From DASUPK01 sp036377415 (GTDB taxonomy: Bacteria > Actinomycetota > Thermoleophilia > Solirubrobacterales > 70-9), in the NCBI GenBank assembly GCA_036377415.1, contig DASUYK010000018.1, positions 1 to 46,732 of the forward strand: DNA of 46,732 bases, written 5' to 3'. The stretch's first letter is position 1, and each line of letters begins with the position of its first letter. Under the pieces are notes generated by a model. The model made no database searches and was not told the DNA's origin. It worked only from the letters and a program-made list of their open reading frames with translations. The position numbers and the translations under genes were made by a program. Positions 23,782 through 31,900 of the stretch are shown piece after piece.

Positions 23782-24915
23782 ATGCCCGGACCTCAGGAGA
23801 TCGACCCTGCCCGGCTGCGCGAGTCACTCGGCTCTCTCGCGGGGATCGATCAGCTCAGACGGGCGGTCGGCGAGGAGCGCGCCTATCTCGTCGGCGGAGC
23901 CGTCAGGGACCTGCTGCTCGGCAGGACGCGGGCCGATCTCGATCTGGCGGTCGACGGGGACGTCGGCGTCATTGCCCGGGCGCTCGGCGAGGACGTCACG
24001 GTGCACGAGCGCTTCGAGACCGCCACGGTCCGGGTGGGGGATCTCGTCGTTGATCTGGCACGTTCGCGCGCGGAGAGCTATGAGCAGCCCGGCGCCCTGC
24101 CCACCGTCAGCCCGGCGCCGATCGCCGAGGACCTCGCCCGCCGCGACTTCACGATCAACGCGATGGCGGTCCCGCTTGACGGGAAGGCGGAGCTGATCGA
24201 CCCCCACGGCGGGCTCGAGGACCTGCGCGCCGGGGTTCTGCGGGTGCTGCACGAGCGCTCCTTCGTCGATGACCCCACGAGGGCCCTGAGGGCGGCGCGC
24301 TATGCGGCGCGCTTCGACTTCCGGCTCGAGCCCGGTACCGAGAAGCTCCTGCGGGCGGCCGACCTCTCGACGGTCTCCGATGAACGCGTCCAGGCCGAGC
24401 TCCGCCGGATCGCCGCCGAGGACGACCCGGCCGGGGTGATCGCGCTGATCCTCGAATGGGGCGTGATGCCGAGCCTCGACTCCGGGGCACCGGAGCGGGT
24501 CGGTGCGTTGGCGGACCTCGCCTCTCGCCCTCCTTGGGCCGGCTGGGCCGAGCGAGAGCTCGCCGTCTCTCTCGCGATCGTCCGGCCCCTCCCGCAGATT
24601 CGCGAGCTGGCCGCGGCCACGCCCGAGCGACCCTCCGAGGTCGTCCGCCTGGCTGAGCCCTGGGACCCGGCGCAACTCCTCGTCGCCAGAGCGCTCGGGG
24701 CCGAGTGGCTCGACCGCTACGCCGAGGAGCTTCGCCACGCGGGTCTCGAGATCACCGGCGATGACCTGATCCGGGAGGGCGTGCCGGAGGGGCCCGCGAT
24801 CGGACGCGGACTCGAGGCTGCCCTCTCCGGCAAGCTCGACGGCGAGCTCTCCGGATGGGACGAGGAGCTCAGGATCGCGCTCGCCGTAGCCCGCGGCGAG
24901 ATACCGGAGGACTAG
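23782..24915 (+). CDS. class II CCA-adding enzyme/poly(A) polymerase-family nucleotidyltransferase
   Basis: 377 aa. The head domain is clear: 'YLVGGAVRDLLLGR' with the metal-binding pair 'DLDLAV', then 'VRVGDLVVDLARSR', 'RRDFTINAMAV' and 'DDPTRALRAARYAARF' (RNA-binding domain). It transfers nucleotides to the 3' end of tRNA or RNA. The C-terminal part has no HD phosphohydrolase motif, unlike many actinobacterial CCA enzymes, and is diverged, so tRNA maturation is likely but not certain. It sits where ftsZ is often found, directly upstream of pgeF. Confidence 0.85.
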   Translation: MPGPQEIDPARLRESLGSLAGIDQLRRAVGEERAYLVGGAVRDLLLGRTRADLDLAVDGDVGVIARALGEDVTVHERFETATVRVGDLVVDLARSRAESYEQPGALPTVSPAPIAEDLARRDFTINAMAVPLDGKAELIDPHGGLEDLRAGVLRVLHERSFVDDPTRALRAARYAARFDFRLEPGTEKLLRAADLSTVSDERVQAELRRIAAEDDPAGVIALILEWGVMPSLDSGAPERVGALADLASRPPWAGWAERELAVSLAIVRPLPQIRELAAATPERPSEVVRLAEPWDPAQLLVARALGAEWLDRYAEELRHAGLEITGDDLIREGVPEGPAIGRGLEAALSGKLDGELSGWDEELRIALAVARGEIPED

Positions 24916-24918
24916 CCT
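24913..24918 (+). promoter_or_regulatory. -10 hexamer TAGCCT of a leaderless promoter for pgeF
   Basis: TAGCCT overlaps the stop codon of the upstream gene and ends 9 bases before ATG 24927; no Shine-Dalgarno sequence is seen. Confidence 0.4.
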
Positions 24919-24926
24919 GCTCCGGG

Positions 24927-25667
24927 ATGGAGTGGCGCGAGCGAGACGGCGTGCGCTGGCTGGAGGCGGAGCTGCCCGGTGCCCGGGCAGCGTTCTCGAC
25001 CAGGGTCGGCGGGGTAAGCGAGGCGCCTTATGAGGCCCTCAACGTCGCGGTTCGAACTGGAGACGACCCCGACAGCGTCCGCGAGAACCGCGCCCGGCTG
25101 GCGGCGGCGCTGGGCCGGGCGTCCGAGAAGGTGGTGATGGGCCGCCAGGTGCACGGGGCCAAGCTTCGGCGACACGAGCGCCCGCAGGAGCCGAGGGTCT
25201 ACGCCGACGCGGTCCGAAGTCCCGACCAGGTCGACGCCCATGCGACGGCGGATCCTGACCTGACGCCGCTTGTGATGGTCGCCGACTGCCTACCGGTCGC
25301 GCTCTCCGGCCCCGGTGGGGTCGCGATCGCGCACTGCGGCTGGCGGGGGCTCGGCTCCGGCATCGTTGGCGAGGCGGTGCGCACCGTTGACGCGACCGCG
25401 GCGGCGATCGGGCCCGGGATCGGCCCCTGCTGCTACGAGGTCGGCGAGGAGGTCCTCACCAGGTTCTCGGATCTCGAGGGCGTAGTCACCGGCCGGATGC
25501 TCGACCTGACCGCGGTGGCGACCCGGCTGCTCGCCGACGCCGGTGTCGATGCCGTCGAGCCCTCTGGCCTCTGCACGAGCTGCAACCCGGAGCTCTTCTA
25601 CTCGCACCGCCGGGACGGCGAGCGGACTGGCCGCCAGGCCGGCCTCGTCTGGCTCGATGGGGTGTGA
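24927..25667 (+). CDS. pgeF: PgeF/YfiH purine nucleoside phosphorylase (laccase-domain) protein
   Basis: About 246 aa, ATG at 24927. A Cu-oxidase_4/YfiH family protein. The conserved metal-site residues are visible: His in 'MGRQVHGAK', Cys in 'VADCLPVAL', His in 'IAHCGWRGLGSGI', and the later 'IGPGIGPCCYEVG' and 'TSCNPELFYSHRRDG'. The family is now known to clean up peptidoglycan-editing errors or act as a purine nucleoside phosphorylase. Its position next to yggS and sepF is the common actinobacterial arrangement. Confidence 0.92.
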   Translation: MEWRERDGVRWLEAELPGARAAFSTRVGGVSEAPYEALNVAVRTGDDPDSVRENRARLAAALGRASEKVVMGRQVHGAKLRRHERPQEPRVYADAVRSPDQVDAHATADPDLTPLVMVADCLPVALSGPGGVAIAHCGWRGLGSGIVGEAVRTVDATAAAIGPGIGPCCYEVGEEVLTRFSDLEGVVTGRMLDLTAVATRLLADAGVDAVEPSGLCTSCNPELFYSHRRDGERTGRQAGLVWLDGV

Positions 25668-25677
25668 CCGCCTGACC

Positions 25678-26310
25678 ATGGTCGAGCCCATCACAGGACT
25701 GGATGCGAAACGGATCCGCGCCAACCTCGATGAGATTCGCGTGGTCGCCGGCGCCGACGTCGAGATCCTCGCGGCGACCAAGTACGTGCCGAGCAAGGAG
25801 ATGGGCGCCCTCGCCGAGGGCGGGATCGCCCTGGTGGGTGAAAACCGCCTTCAGGACCTGGAGGAGAAACGCGAGCGCTGGGGCGCCCGGTTCACCTGGG
25901 ACTTCATCGGCAACCTCCAGAGCCGCAAGGTGAGGCGGATCCTGCCGCTGGTCAGGTTGATCCACTCGCTCGCCTCCGAGTCGGCGCTCGAACAGCTCGC
26001 GAAGCACGCCACTTCGGATACGGCGGTGCTGGTCGAGGTCAACCTCTCGGGAGAGGAGAGCAAGGGCGGAATCGCCCCCTCCGACCTCGGTCCGTTCATC
26101 GATCGCTGCCCGGCCCGGGTGGAAGGGCTGATGACGATGCCCCCGTTCACGGACGATCCGGAGGCCTCGCGCCCGTACTTCGCCCGCCTCGCCGACCTCG
26201 CGGCGGAGCATGGGCTGGAGCGCCTCTCGATGGGCACGAGCCAGGACTGGCGCGTCGCCGTCGAGGAGGGGGCGACGATCATCCGGCTCGGCACGGTCCT
26301 CTACCGCTGA
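25678..26310 (+). CDS. yggS: YggS-family pyridoxal phosphate homeostasis protein
   Basis: About 210 aa from ATG 25678. PLP-binding TIM barrel of the YggS/PLPBP type: the PLP lysine is in 'EILAATKYVPSKE', followed by 'GENRLQDLEEKRE', 'WDFIGNLQSRKVR', 'VEVNLSGEESKGG' and the terminal 'LSMGTSQDWRVAVEEGAT' and 'IRLGTVLYR'. It controls the free PLP pool rather than catalysing a known reaction. It lies between pgeF and sepF, 10 bases after the former. Confidence 0.94.
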   Translation: MVEPITGLDAKRIRANLDEIRVVAGADVEILAATKYVPSKEMGALAEGGIALVGENRLQDLEEKRERWGARFTWDFIGNLQSRKVRRILPLVRLIHSLASESALEQLAKHATSDTAVLVEVNLSGEESKGGIAPSDLGPFIDRCPARVEGLMTMPPFTDDPEASRPYFARLADLAAEHGLERLSMGTSQDWRVAVEEGATIIRLGTVLYR

Positions 26311-26395
26311 TTCCCCCGGGGTGGAGTCGGACCCTGCATAATCGGGAAACATCGGGGTGGAGGAATAACCTGTGGAAAGCCGAATGTGAGCCCAG

Positions 26396-26989
26396 ATGGC
26401 CGTCAAGGACACATGGAGACGCGCACTCGAGTACTTCGGCCTCGTCGAGGGTGACTACATCGAGGAGGGCGAATACGAGGAGGGCGACACCGGCACCGAC
26501 ATGGCGCTCGACGACACGGCGGTCGCGCCTCGTGAGCCGGTGCGCAGCGTGCCCGCGCGGCGACGGGGGCGGGACGATGACATCGACGACATCTTCGGCG
26601 ACGAAGAGCCCGCGCCACGTCGCGGCCGCCTGCGCGAGGTGGAGGAGCCGGCTCCGGCGCCTAGGCGCGGACGGCGCCGCTCCGCTGCGCCCGCGGGCAA
26701 CGGCGGCGGCGTTTCCTCGATGCATGTAGTCACGCCGCGCAGCTTCAACGACGCTCAGCAGGTCGCCGACGAGTTCAAGCGCTCGAAACCGGTGATCATC
26801 AACCTCCAGTCGACCGACCGGGAGCTGTCCAAGCGCCTTATCGACTTCTCCTCGGGGATGACCTACGCGCTCGGAGGCGGAATGCAGCGAATCTCGCAGG
26901 GGATCTTCCTGCTCACGCCCGAGAACGTCGAGGTCTCCGCCGAGGAGAAGGCCCGACTGCTCGAGGGCGGCTTCTTCAACCAGAGCTAG
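26396..26989 (+). CDS. sepF: cell division protein SepF
   Basis: 197 aa. SepF tethers FtsZ to the membrane. The N-terminal amphipathic membrane-binding helix is visible ('DTWRRALEYFGLVE'), then a long acidic/basic disordered linker, then the conserved C-terminal domain ('VVTPRSFNDAQQVADEFK', 'PVIINLQSTD', 'RLIDFSSGMTYALGG', 'FLLTPENVEVS'). It has no ftsA or ftsZ neighbour in this window. A possible promoter, CATAAT at 26337-26342, lies in the 85-base gap before it, suggesting a leader of about 45 nt. Confidence 0.94.
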   Translation: MAVKDTWRRALEYFGLVEGDYIEEGEYEEGDTGTDMALDDTAVAPREPVRSVPARRRGRDDDIDDIFGDEEPAPRRGRLREVEEPAPAPRRGRRRSAAPAGNGGGVSSMHVVTPRSFNDAQQVADEFKRSKPVIINLQSTDRELSKRLIDFSSGMTYALGGGMQRISQGIFLLTPENVEVSAEEKARLLEGGFFNQS

Positions 26990-27039
26990 TTGATTCGGCC
27001 GCGGGTGTTCGTGGCGGCCGTCGATAGCGAAGCCGTCAC

Positions 27040-27045
27040 TAGAGT
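27040..27045 (+). promoter_or_regulatory. -10 hexamer TAGAGT of a leaderless promoter for proC
   Basis: TAGAGT ends 8 bases before ATG 27053. An in-frame TTG at 26990 exists, but this promoter and the Rossmann start argue for 27053. Confidence 0.5.
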
Positions 27046-27052
27046 GCGCCGC

Positions 27053-27832
27053 ATGAAACTCGGTTTCGTGGGGTCAGGAAACATGGCCGGTAGCCTGGCT
27101 CGCGGCTGGGCGGCGGCGAGTGGCGAGCCGGCGGCACCGGACACGATGCTGTTCGCTGATGCCGAGCCGCGGCGTGCGGAGCGGCTCGCCGACGAGGTCG
27201 GGGGCGAGGCGATCGACGGCAACCGTGCCCTCGCGGAGGCCTCCGACCTCGTGGTTCTGGCAGTGAAGCCGAACGCCCTCGATGCGGTCGCGGGCGAGCT
27301 GGTCGAGGCCGGGACACCTGTGCTCTCGATCCTCGCCGGGACATCGCTGGAGACGCTCCGTCGGGCGCTGCCGGGGATCGAGCTGGTCCGGGTGATGCCG
27401 AATCTCGGGGCGCAGCTTCGCCAAGCGGTTCTCTGCGTCGTCTTCCCCGAGGCGACCGACGAGGCGCAGCGCGAGCGGATCACGGAGCTCCTCGGGCTCC
27501 TGGGCGAGGTGATCGAGATCGAGGAGGGGCTGATCGACGCAGCCACCGCGATCATGGGCTGCTCGCCGGGCTATCTCGCCCTGATGGCGGAGGTCCTGGT
27601 GGAGGCAGGCGTCAGGGAGGGCCTGACGGAGGATCAGTCGATGCGGATGGTGTCGCGTGCAATGAGCGCTACGGGAGCCCTCCTGGAGCTGCACGAGCCG
27701 GCCACCCTGAAGCAGGCGGTCGCGTCACCCGGCGGGATGACCGAGGCGGGTCTGAATGCCCTCCAGGAGCACCGGATCCACGACATCCTCCTGGCCGCGG
27801 TGGACGCGTCGCTCGAGAGGGCCCGCGGATGA
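27053..27832 (+). CDS. proC: pyrroline-5-carboxylate reductase ProC
   Basis: About 259 aa. It reduces pyrroline-5-carboxylate to proline with NAD(P)H. The nucleotide-binding start 'KLGFVGSGNMAGSLARGW' is intact, followed by 'VVLAVKPNALDAV', 'VRVMPNLGAQL' (family P.VMPN region), and the C-terminal dimerisation helices with 'LKQAVASPGGMTEAGLNAL'. It overlaps yggT by four bases and belongs to the sepF-yggT-lspA run. Confidence 0.93.
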   Translation: MKLGFVGSGNMAGSLARGWAAASGEPAAPDTMLFADAEPRRAERLADEVGGEAIDGNRALAEASDLVVLAVKPNALDAVAGELVEAGTPVLSILAGTSLETLRRALPGIELVRVMPNLGAQLRQAVLCVVFPEATDEAQRERITELLGLLGEVIEIEEGLIDAATAIMGCSPGYLALMAEVLVEAGVREGLTEDQSMRMVSRAMSATGALLELHEPATLKQAVASPGGMTEAGLNALQEHRIHDILLAAVDASLERARG

Positions 27833-28134
27833 GCCCTCTTCTCGCCCTGACCAGGGACGACGTCGCCGAGTACGTCAGCGCGCTCTTCCTCGTGTACTTC
27901 ATCCTGATCTTCATCAGGATCCTGCTCTCGTGGATTCCGCGGATGCCCTACCAGCCCTGGCTGCGCGCGAGCGTCGATTTCGTCCACCAGGTCACCGACC
28001 CATACCTGAACATATTTCGCAGGATCATCCCGCCGCTCGGGGGCGGCGGGTTCGCGATCGACCTCAGCCCGATCCTCGCGATCATCGTCCTCAGCATCGT
28101 CTGGCGGGTGGTCGTTGCCCTGATCGCCGGTTGA
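27829..28134 (+). CDS. yggT: YggT-family membrane protein
   Basis: 101 aa. Two hydrophobic helices flank the conserved central block 'LLSWIPRMPYQPWL...VTDPYLNIFRRIIPP', the YggT signature. The role is not settled; in other bacteria it is linked to cell division and osmotic tolerance. Coupled to proC by an ATGA overlap and to lspA by a TTGA overlap. The divIVA gene that often follows yggT in actinobacteria is missing here. Confidence 0.92.
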   Translation: MSPLLALTRDDVAEYVSALFLVYFILIFIRILLSWIPRMPYQPWLRASVDFVHQVTDPYLNIFRRIIPPLGGGGFAIDLSPILAIIVLSIVWRVVVALIAG

Positions 28135-28595
28135 GAAGGATCGATCTCCTTCCTCCGGCGTTGGCCGCCTGCGGCGCCGTCGTCGCGCTCGACCAGGGGA
28201 GCAAGGCGCTCGCGACCTCGCTCGTCTCCCGTGGCGAGAGCACCGAGCTGCTGCCTTTCCTCAGCCTCGCGAACACGCGCAACAAGGGGGTCGCCTTCGG
28301 CCTCGGCGGTGACATCTCCGCGGCACTGATCGGGGTGACGGTCCTCCTCCTGGTCGGGCTGCTCGTCTACCTGGCCTCGAGGGCCAGGGATCACCGGCTG
28401 GTCTGGCTGCCCGGCGCCCTGCTCGTCGGTGGTGCGCTCGGCAACCTGGCCGACCGGGTCCGCGACGGCGCAGTCACCGACTTCATCGACCTTCCGCTGT
28501 GGCCGACCTTCAACCTCGCCGACGTCGCAATCGTCGCGGGCGTGCTGCTCCTGTTCCTCGAGATCGAGCGCTCGGAGGCGGTGAGACGCAGGTGA
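28131..28595 (+). CDS. lspA: lipoprotein signal peptidase LspA
   Basis: 154 aa from TTG 28131, overlapping the yggT stop. Four transmembrane helices. The signal peptidase II motifs are present: 'ALDQGSKAL' (helix 1), 'NTRNKGVAFG' and 'GNLADRVRDGAVTDFIDL' (first catalytic Asp), and 'FNLADVAI' (second catalytic Asp). It cleaves prolipoproteins such as that encoded at 8435. Coupled to rluD by a GTGA overlap. Confidence 0.94.
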   Translation: MRRIDLLPPALAACGAVVALDQGSKALATSLVSRGESTELLPFLSLANTRNKGVAFGLGGDISAALIGVTVLLLVGLLVYLASRARDHRLVWLPGALLVGGALGNLADRVRDGAVTDFIDLPLWPTFNLADVAIVAGVLLLFLEIERSEAVRRR

Positions 28596-29281
28596 GCGCC
28601 GACGTCGAGGGACTGATCGTTCACCTCGATGACGATCTCGCCGTGATCGACAAGCCGCCCGGCCTCGTGGTCCATCCCGCTCCCTCGCACGCGGGCGAGA
28701 CCCTGGTCGAGCTGCTCGAGGGAATCGCCGGGGGCGGGGCGGCGGGCAGGCCGGGCATCGTCCATCGTCTCGACAAGGACACCTCGGGCCTGATGGTGGT
28801 GACTCGGAACGAGGCCGCTCATAAGGACCTTGCGGCCCAGGTGAAGCGGCGCGAGGTCGTCCGGGAGTACACGGCGCTCGTCGAGGGCCACCTGGACAGC
28901 CGGACGGGCACGATCGACGCGCCGGTCGGCCGCCACCGGCGCCGCCGGACCAGGATCGCGGTTCGGGGAGCGGCCTCCCGCGAGGCCAGGACGCACTTCG
29001 AGGTGATCGAGCGCCTTCCGGCGGACAGCCTCGTCCTGGCGCGCCTGGACACCGGCCGGACGCACCAGATCCGGGTTCACTTCGCGGCGATCGGCCACCC
29101 GGTCGCTGGCGACCCCGAGTACGGAGCTCGCGGCAGGCACGGCCTGGTGCGCCAGTTTCTCCACGCCTCGAGGCTCGTCTTCAGGCACCCGGGCACGGGT
29201 GAGGAGATGAGACTCACCTCCGCGCTGCCTGGGGACCTGAGCACGGCGCTCGAGCGAGCGCGCAGGCCCGACCCCCGTTAG
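28592..29281 (+). CDS. rluD: RluA-family rRNA pseudouridine synthase
   Basis: 229 aa, GTG start. Pseudouridine synthase of the RluA/RluC/RluD family: 'LAVIDKPPGLVVHPAPSH', the catalytic block 'GIVHRLDKDTSGLMVV' (Asp), 'YTALVEGH', and 'LDTGRTHQIRVHFAAIGHPV'. The N-terminal S4 RNA-binding domain of E. coli RluD is missing, so target specificity may differ; the position after lspA is typical for rluD. A strong 15-bp hairpin lies just after the stop. Confidence 0.9.
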   Translation: MSADVEGLIVHLDDDLAVIDKPPGLVVHPAPSHAGETLVELLEGIAGGGAAGRPGIVHRLDKDTSGLMVVTRNEAAHKDLAAQVKRREVVREYTALVEGHLDSRTGTIDAPVGRHRRRRTRIAVRGAASREARTHFEVIERLPADSLVLARLDTGRTHQIRVHFAAIGHPVAGDPEYGARGRHGLVRQFLHASRLVFRHPGTGEEMRLTSALPGDLSTALERARRPDPR

Positions 29282-29292
29282 TCGCGGCTGTC

Positions 29293-29329
29293 TGGCGACT
29301 TCTTGCCACATACGGGCAGGAAGTCGCCA
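29293..29329. terminator. 15-bp hairpin after rluD
   Basis: TGGCGACTTCTTGCC (29293-29307) pairs with GGCAGGAAGTCGCCA (29315-29329), with one G-U pair and a 7-base loop. It has no T-tract, so it could be a factor-assisted terminator, an mRNA-processing or stability element, or a copy of a dispersed palindrome. Confidence 0.5.
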
Positions 29330-29367
29330 CTGGTAGTCCTGAAGGAGGTCGTTTGGGGCTTTACGCC

Positions 29368-29373
29368 TACAAT
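29368..29373 (+). promoter_or_regulatory. -10 hexamer TACAAT and long leader of the rpsB operon
   Basis: TACAAT gives a leader of about 110 nt before the rpsB ATG (29491). The leader has a perfect hairpin CCCGGGC-atc-GCCCGGG (29421-29437) and ends with a ribosome-binding site 'aggaagagcag'. In contrast to the leaderless genes, this could be an autoregulatory S2 leader. Confidence 0.45.
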
Positions 29374-29490
29374 CTCGCGGACTTTGCACCCAACCCCCGC
29401 CGAGAGGCACCGGGATGCTGCCCGGGCATCGCCCGGGTTCCCGCGGCCGCGACGGGGCCACCGAACAACGACAAGCGATAGGAAGAGCAG

Positions 29491-30531
29491 ATGGCCGAGG
29501 TCGATGGCCGGCAGCGGACGCGAAGCGGAGCAGCCGGCGTAGGTATTAGGGAGCTGCTGGAGGCCGGAGTCCACTTCGGCCACCAGACGCGGCGCTGGAA
29601 CCCGCGCATGCGCCGCTTCATCCACGGGGAGCGGGAGGGCATTCACATCATCGATCTCCTCCAGACGGAGGAGCTGCTGGGTGAGGCGACCGAGTTCGTC
29701 AGGGGGATCGCCGCGAAGGGCGGCGTCATCCTGTTCGTGGGGACAAAGAAGCAGGCACGCGACTCGATCGAGCAGTGGGCGGAGCGCTGCGGGATGCCGT
29801 ACGTGAACCGGCGCTGGCTGGGCGGGCTGCTCACCAACTTCAACACGATCCGCAAGCGGATCCAGCGCCTGCACGAGCTTCGGGAGCTCCAGGACGGGGG
29901 ACGCCTCGATCTGCTCCCGACGAAGGAGCGGATGACGATGGAGGCCGAGCTCCGCAAGCTCGAGTACAACCTCGGTGGCGTCGCAGACATGCAGCGGCTG
30001 CCCGACGCCGTGATGATCATCGACCTGAAGACCGAGGAGATCGCACTTCGCGAGGCCGAGCGTCTGGAGATCCCGATCGTCGGGCTCGTCGATTCCAACT
30101 GCGATCCGGGCCCTGTCAGCTACGTGGTCCCGGGAAACGACGACGCGATCCGGTCCTGCGAACTGGTGATCGGCACGCTCGGCGGGGCGATCGAGGGCGC
30201 CGCCGCGCAGTGGCGAGCGGAGGAGGAGCGCCGCCGGGCCGAGGAAGAGGAGCGCAGGCGCCGCGAGGAGGAGGAGCGCAAGCGCCGTGAGGCCGAGGAG
30301 AAGGCGAAGCGGGAGGCCGAGGAGAAGGCGAAGCGGGAGGCTGAGGAGAAGGCGAAGCGGGAGGCCGAGGCCAAGGCCGCGGCCCAGCAGCAGCCGGCCC
30401 AGGAACAGGCCTCCGCGGCCGAGGGCGAGTCACAACCCGCGAACGAGCAGGCCGAGCAGCCCGCCGACGCTCCGAGGGACGCCGAGCCCGCGCCGGAGCC
30501 CGCCGAGGCCAAGAGCGGGGGCGATTCGTGA
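29491..30531 (+). CDS. rpsB: 30S ribosomal protein S2 with long charged tail
   Basis: 346 aa, compared with about 240-280 in most bacteria. The S2 core is standard: 'LLEAGVHFGHQTRRWNPRM', 'GVILFVGTKKQARDSI', 'RWLGGLLTNFNTI', 'DLLPTKER' and 'PVIGLVDSNCDPG'-like 'IPIVGLVDSNCDPGPVSY'. From about residue 245 a tail of about 100 residues follows: an Arg/Glu helix, three near-exact copies of KAKREAEE encoded by a 24-base tandem repeat at 30301-30372, then a Pro/Glu/Ala-rich acidic segment. The tail probably projects from the ribosome. First gene of rpsB-tsf-pyrH-frr-uppS-cdsA. Confidence 0.95.
   Translation: MAEVDGRQRTRSGAAGVGIRELLEAGVHFGHQTRRWNPRMRRFIHGEREGIHIIDLLQTEELLGEATEFVRGIAAKGGVILFVGTKKQARDSIEQWAERCGMPYVNRRWLGGLLTNFNTIRKRIQRLHELRELQDGGRLDLLPTKERMTMEAELRKLEYNLGGVADMQRLPDAVMIIDLKTEEIALREAERLEIPIVGLVDSNCDPGPVSYVVPGNDDAIRSCELVIGTLGGAIEGAAAQWRAEEERRRAEEEERRRREEEERKRREAEEKAKREAEEKAKREAEEKAKREAEAKAAAQQQPAQEQASAAEGESQPANEQAEQPADAPRDAEPAPEPAEAKSGGDS
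30301..30372 (+). repeat. three tandem 24-bp repeats in rpsB
   Basis: Units begin 'aaggcgaagcgggaggc' at 30301, 30325 and 30349, differing by one to two bases. They encode the helical KAKREAEE repeat of the S2 tail and could vary in copy number between strains. Confidence 0.85.
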
Positions 30532-31136
30532 TGGCGGTCACCGCTGCCGACGTGAAGGCACTGCGCGAGCGCACCGGCGCCCCGATGATGGACGTGAAGC
30601 GGGCGCTCGAGGAGTCCGAGGGAGATGCCGAGAAGGCGATCGCAATTCTCCGCAAGAAGGGCGCCGCCTCGGCGGCGAAGCGGAGCGGACGCGGCACCTC
30701 GGAGGGGATCATCGCGACCTACGTCCACGCCGACGGACGCAAGGGGGCCCTCGTCGAGATCCAGTGCGAGACGGACTTCGTCGCCCGTAATGAGGACTTC
30801 CAGGAGTTCGCCCGTCAGGTGGCGATCCACGTCACCGCGATGAACCCGGAGCACGTCGCGTTCGAGGACATACCCGAGGAGGATGTCGCCAAGGAGCGGA
30901 GCATTCTCGAGGAGAAGGCGAAGGCTGACGGGAAGCCCGACAACGTCGTCGAGAAGGTCGTCGAGGGGCAGCTGAAGAAGTGGGCCTCGGAGCTGGTCCT
31001 CCTCGACCAGAAGCACTTCAACGAGGAGCGCTACGAGGGCAAGACGATCGAGGACCTCCGCACCGAGCTCGCCGCGAAGACGGGCGAGAACGTCCGAATC
31101 GCCCGCTTCTCCCGCTTCGAGGTGGGGGAGGAGTAG
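30531..31136 (+). CDS. tsf: translation elongation factor Ts
   Basis: 201 aa from ATG 30531, overlapping the rpsB stop by one base (GTG 30528 is an alternative). It recycles EF-Tu by nucleotide exchange. The UBA-like N-terminus has 'LRERTGAPMMDVKRALEE' and the key EF-Tu contact 'VEIQCETDFVARNEDF' is intact. It is the short form with a reduced C-terminal dimerisation part. Ends next to pyrH. Confidence 0.95.
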   Translation: MAVTAADVKALRERTGAPMMDVKRALEESEGDAEKAIAILRKKGAASAAKRSGRGTSEGIIATYVHADGRKGALVEIQCETDFVARNEDFQEFARQVAIHVTAMNPEHVAFEDIPEEDVAKERSILEEKAKADGKPDNVVEKVVEGQLKKWASELVLLDQKHFNEERYEGKTIEDLRTELAAKTGENVRIARFSRFEVGEE

Positions 31137-31144
31137 GTCAGCCC

Positions 31145-31900
31145 TTGGCCGCGGCCAGCTTCAACCGAATCCTGCTGAAGCTCTCGGGCGAGGCCCTGAT
31201 GGGCGACCTCGACTACGGCACGGATCCGGACCAGATCGAGAGGATCGCCAACCAGGTGGCGGAGGTCAGGGGACGAGGGGTCGAGGTCGCGATCGTGGTC
31301 GGGGCCGGGAACATCTATCGCGGCCTCGAGGGGGCCGCCGAGGGCATGGACCGAGCGACCGCCGACTACATGGGCATGCTCGCGACCGTGCTCAATGCGC
31401 TGACGCTCCAGGACGCGCTGGAGAAGGTCGGCGTCGACACGCGGGTGCTGTCCGCAATGGCGGTGACGGAGGTCGCCGAGCCCTACATCCGCCGCCGTGC
31501 GATCCGGCACCTTCAGAAGGGCCGTGCGGTGATCTTCGCGGCCGGGACAGGCAACCCGTTCTTCACGACGGACACGGCGGCCGCGCTCAGGGCGCTGGAG
31601 ATCCACGCGGAGGCGATCCTGATGGCCAAGAGCGGGGTCGAGGGCGTCTACTCCGCGGATCCGTCGATCGACCCGAGCGCGGAGTTCCTCCCCGAGATCA
31701 GCCACCGCCAGGCGATCGAGCGCAGCCTCCGGGTGATGGACTCGACCGCGCTCTCGCTCTGCATGGACAACGACCTGCCGATCTACGTCTTCAATATGGC
31801 CGACGAGCGGAACATAGATAGGATCGTCAGCGGAGAGAGGGTCGGCACTCTGGTGTCGAGCAAGCCCGCGACCGAGCCGGCTCGAGGGGTGCGCACATGA
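31145..31900 (+). CDS. pyrH: uridylate kinase PyrH
   Basis: About 251 aa from TTG 31145 (ggaggag at about 31126-31132 upstream; start somewhat uncertain). It phosphorylates UMP to UDP, feeding nucleotide and cell-wall precursors. Amino-acid-kinase fold: 'RILLKLSGEALMG', 'IVVGAGNIYRGLEG', 'DYMGMLATVLNALTLQDAL', 'VIFAAGTGNPFFTTDTAAAL', and 'MAKSGVEGVYSADP'. Overlaps frr by four bases. Confidence 0.94.
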   Translation: MAAASFNRILLKLSGEALMGDLDYGTDPDQIERIANQVAEVRGRGVEVAIVVGAGNIYRGLEGAAEGMDRATADYMGMLATVLNALTLQDALEKVGVDTRVLSAMAVTEVAEPYIRRRAIRHLQKGRAVIFAAGTGNPFFTTDTAAALRALEIHAEAILMAKSGVEGVYSADPSIDPSAEFLPEISHRQAIERSLRVMDSTALSLCMDNDLPIYVFNMADERNIDRIVSGERVGTLVSSKPATEPARGVRT

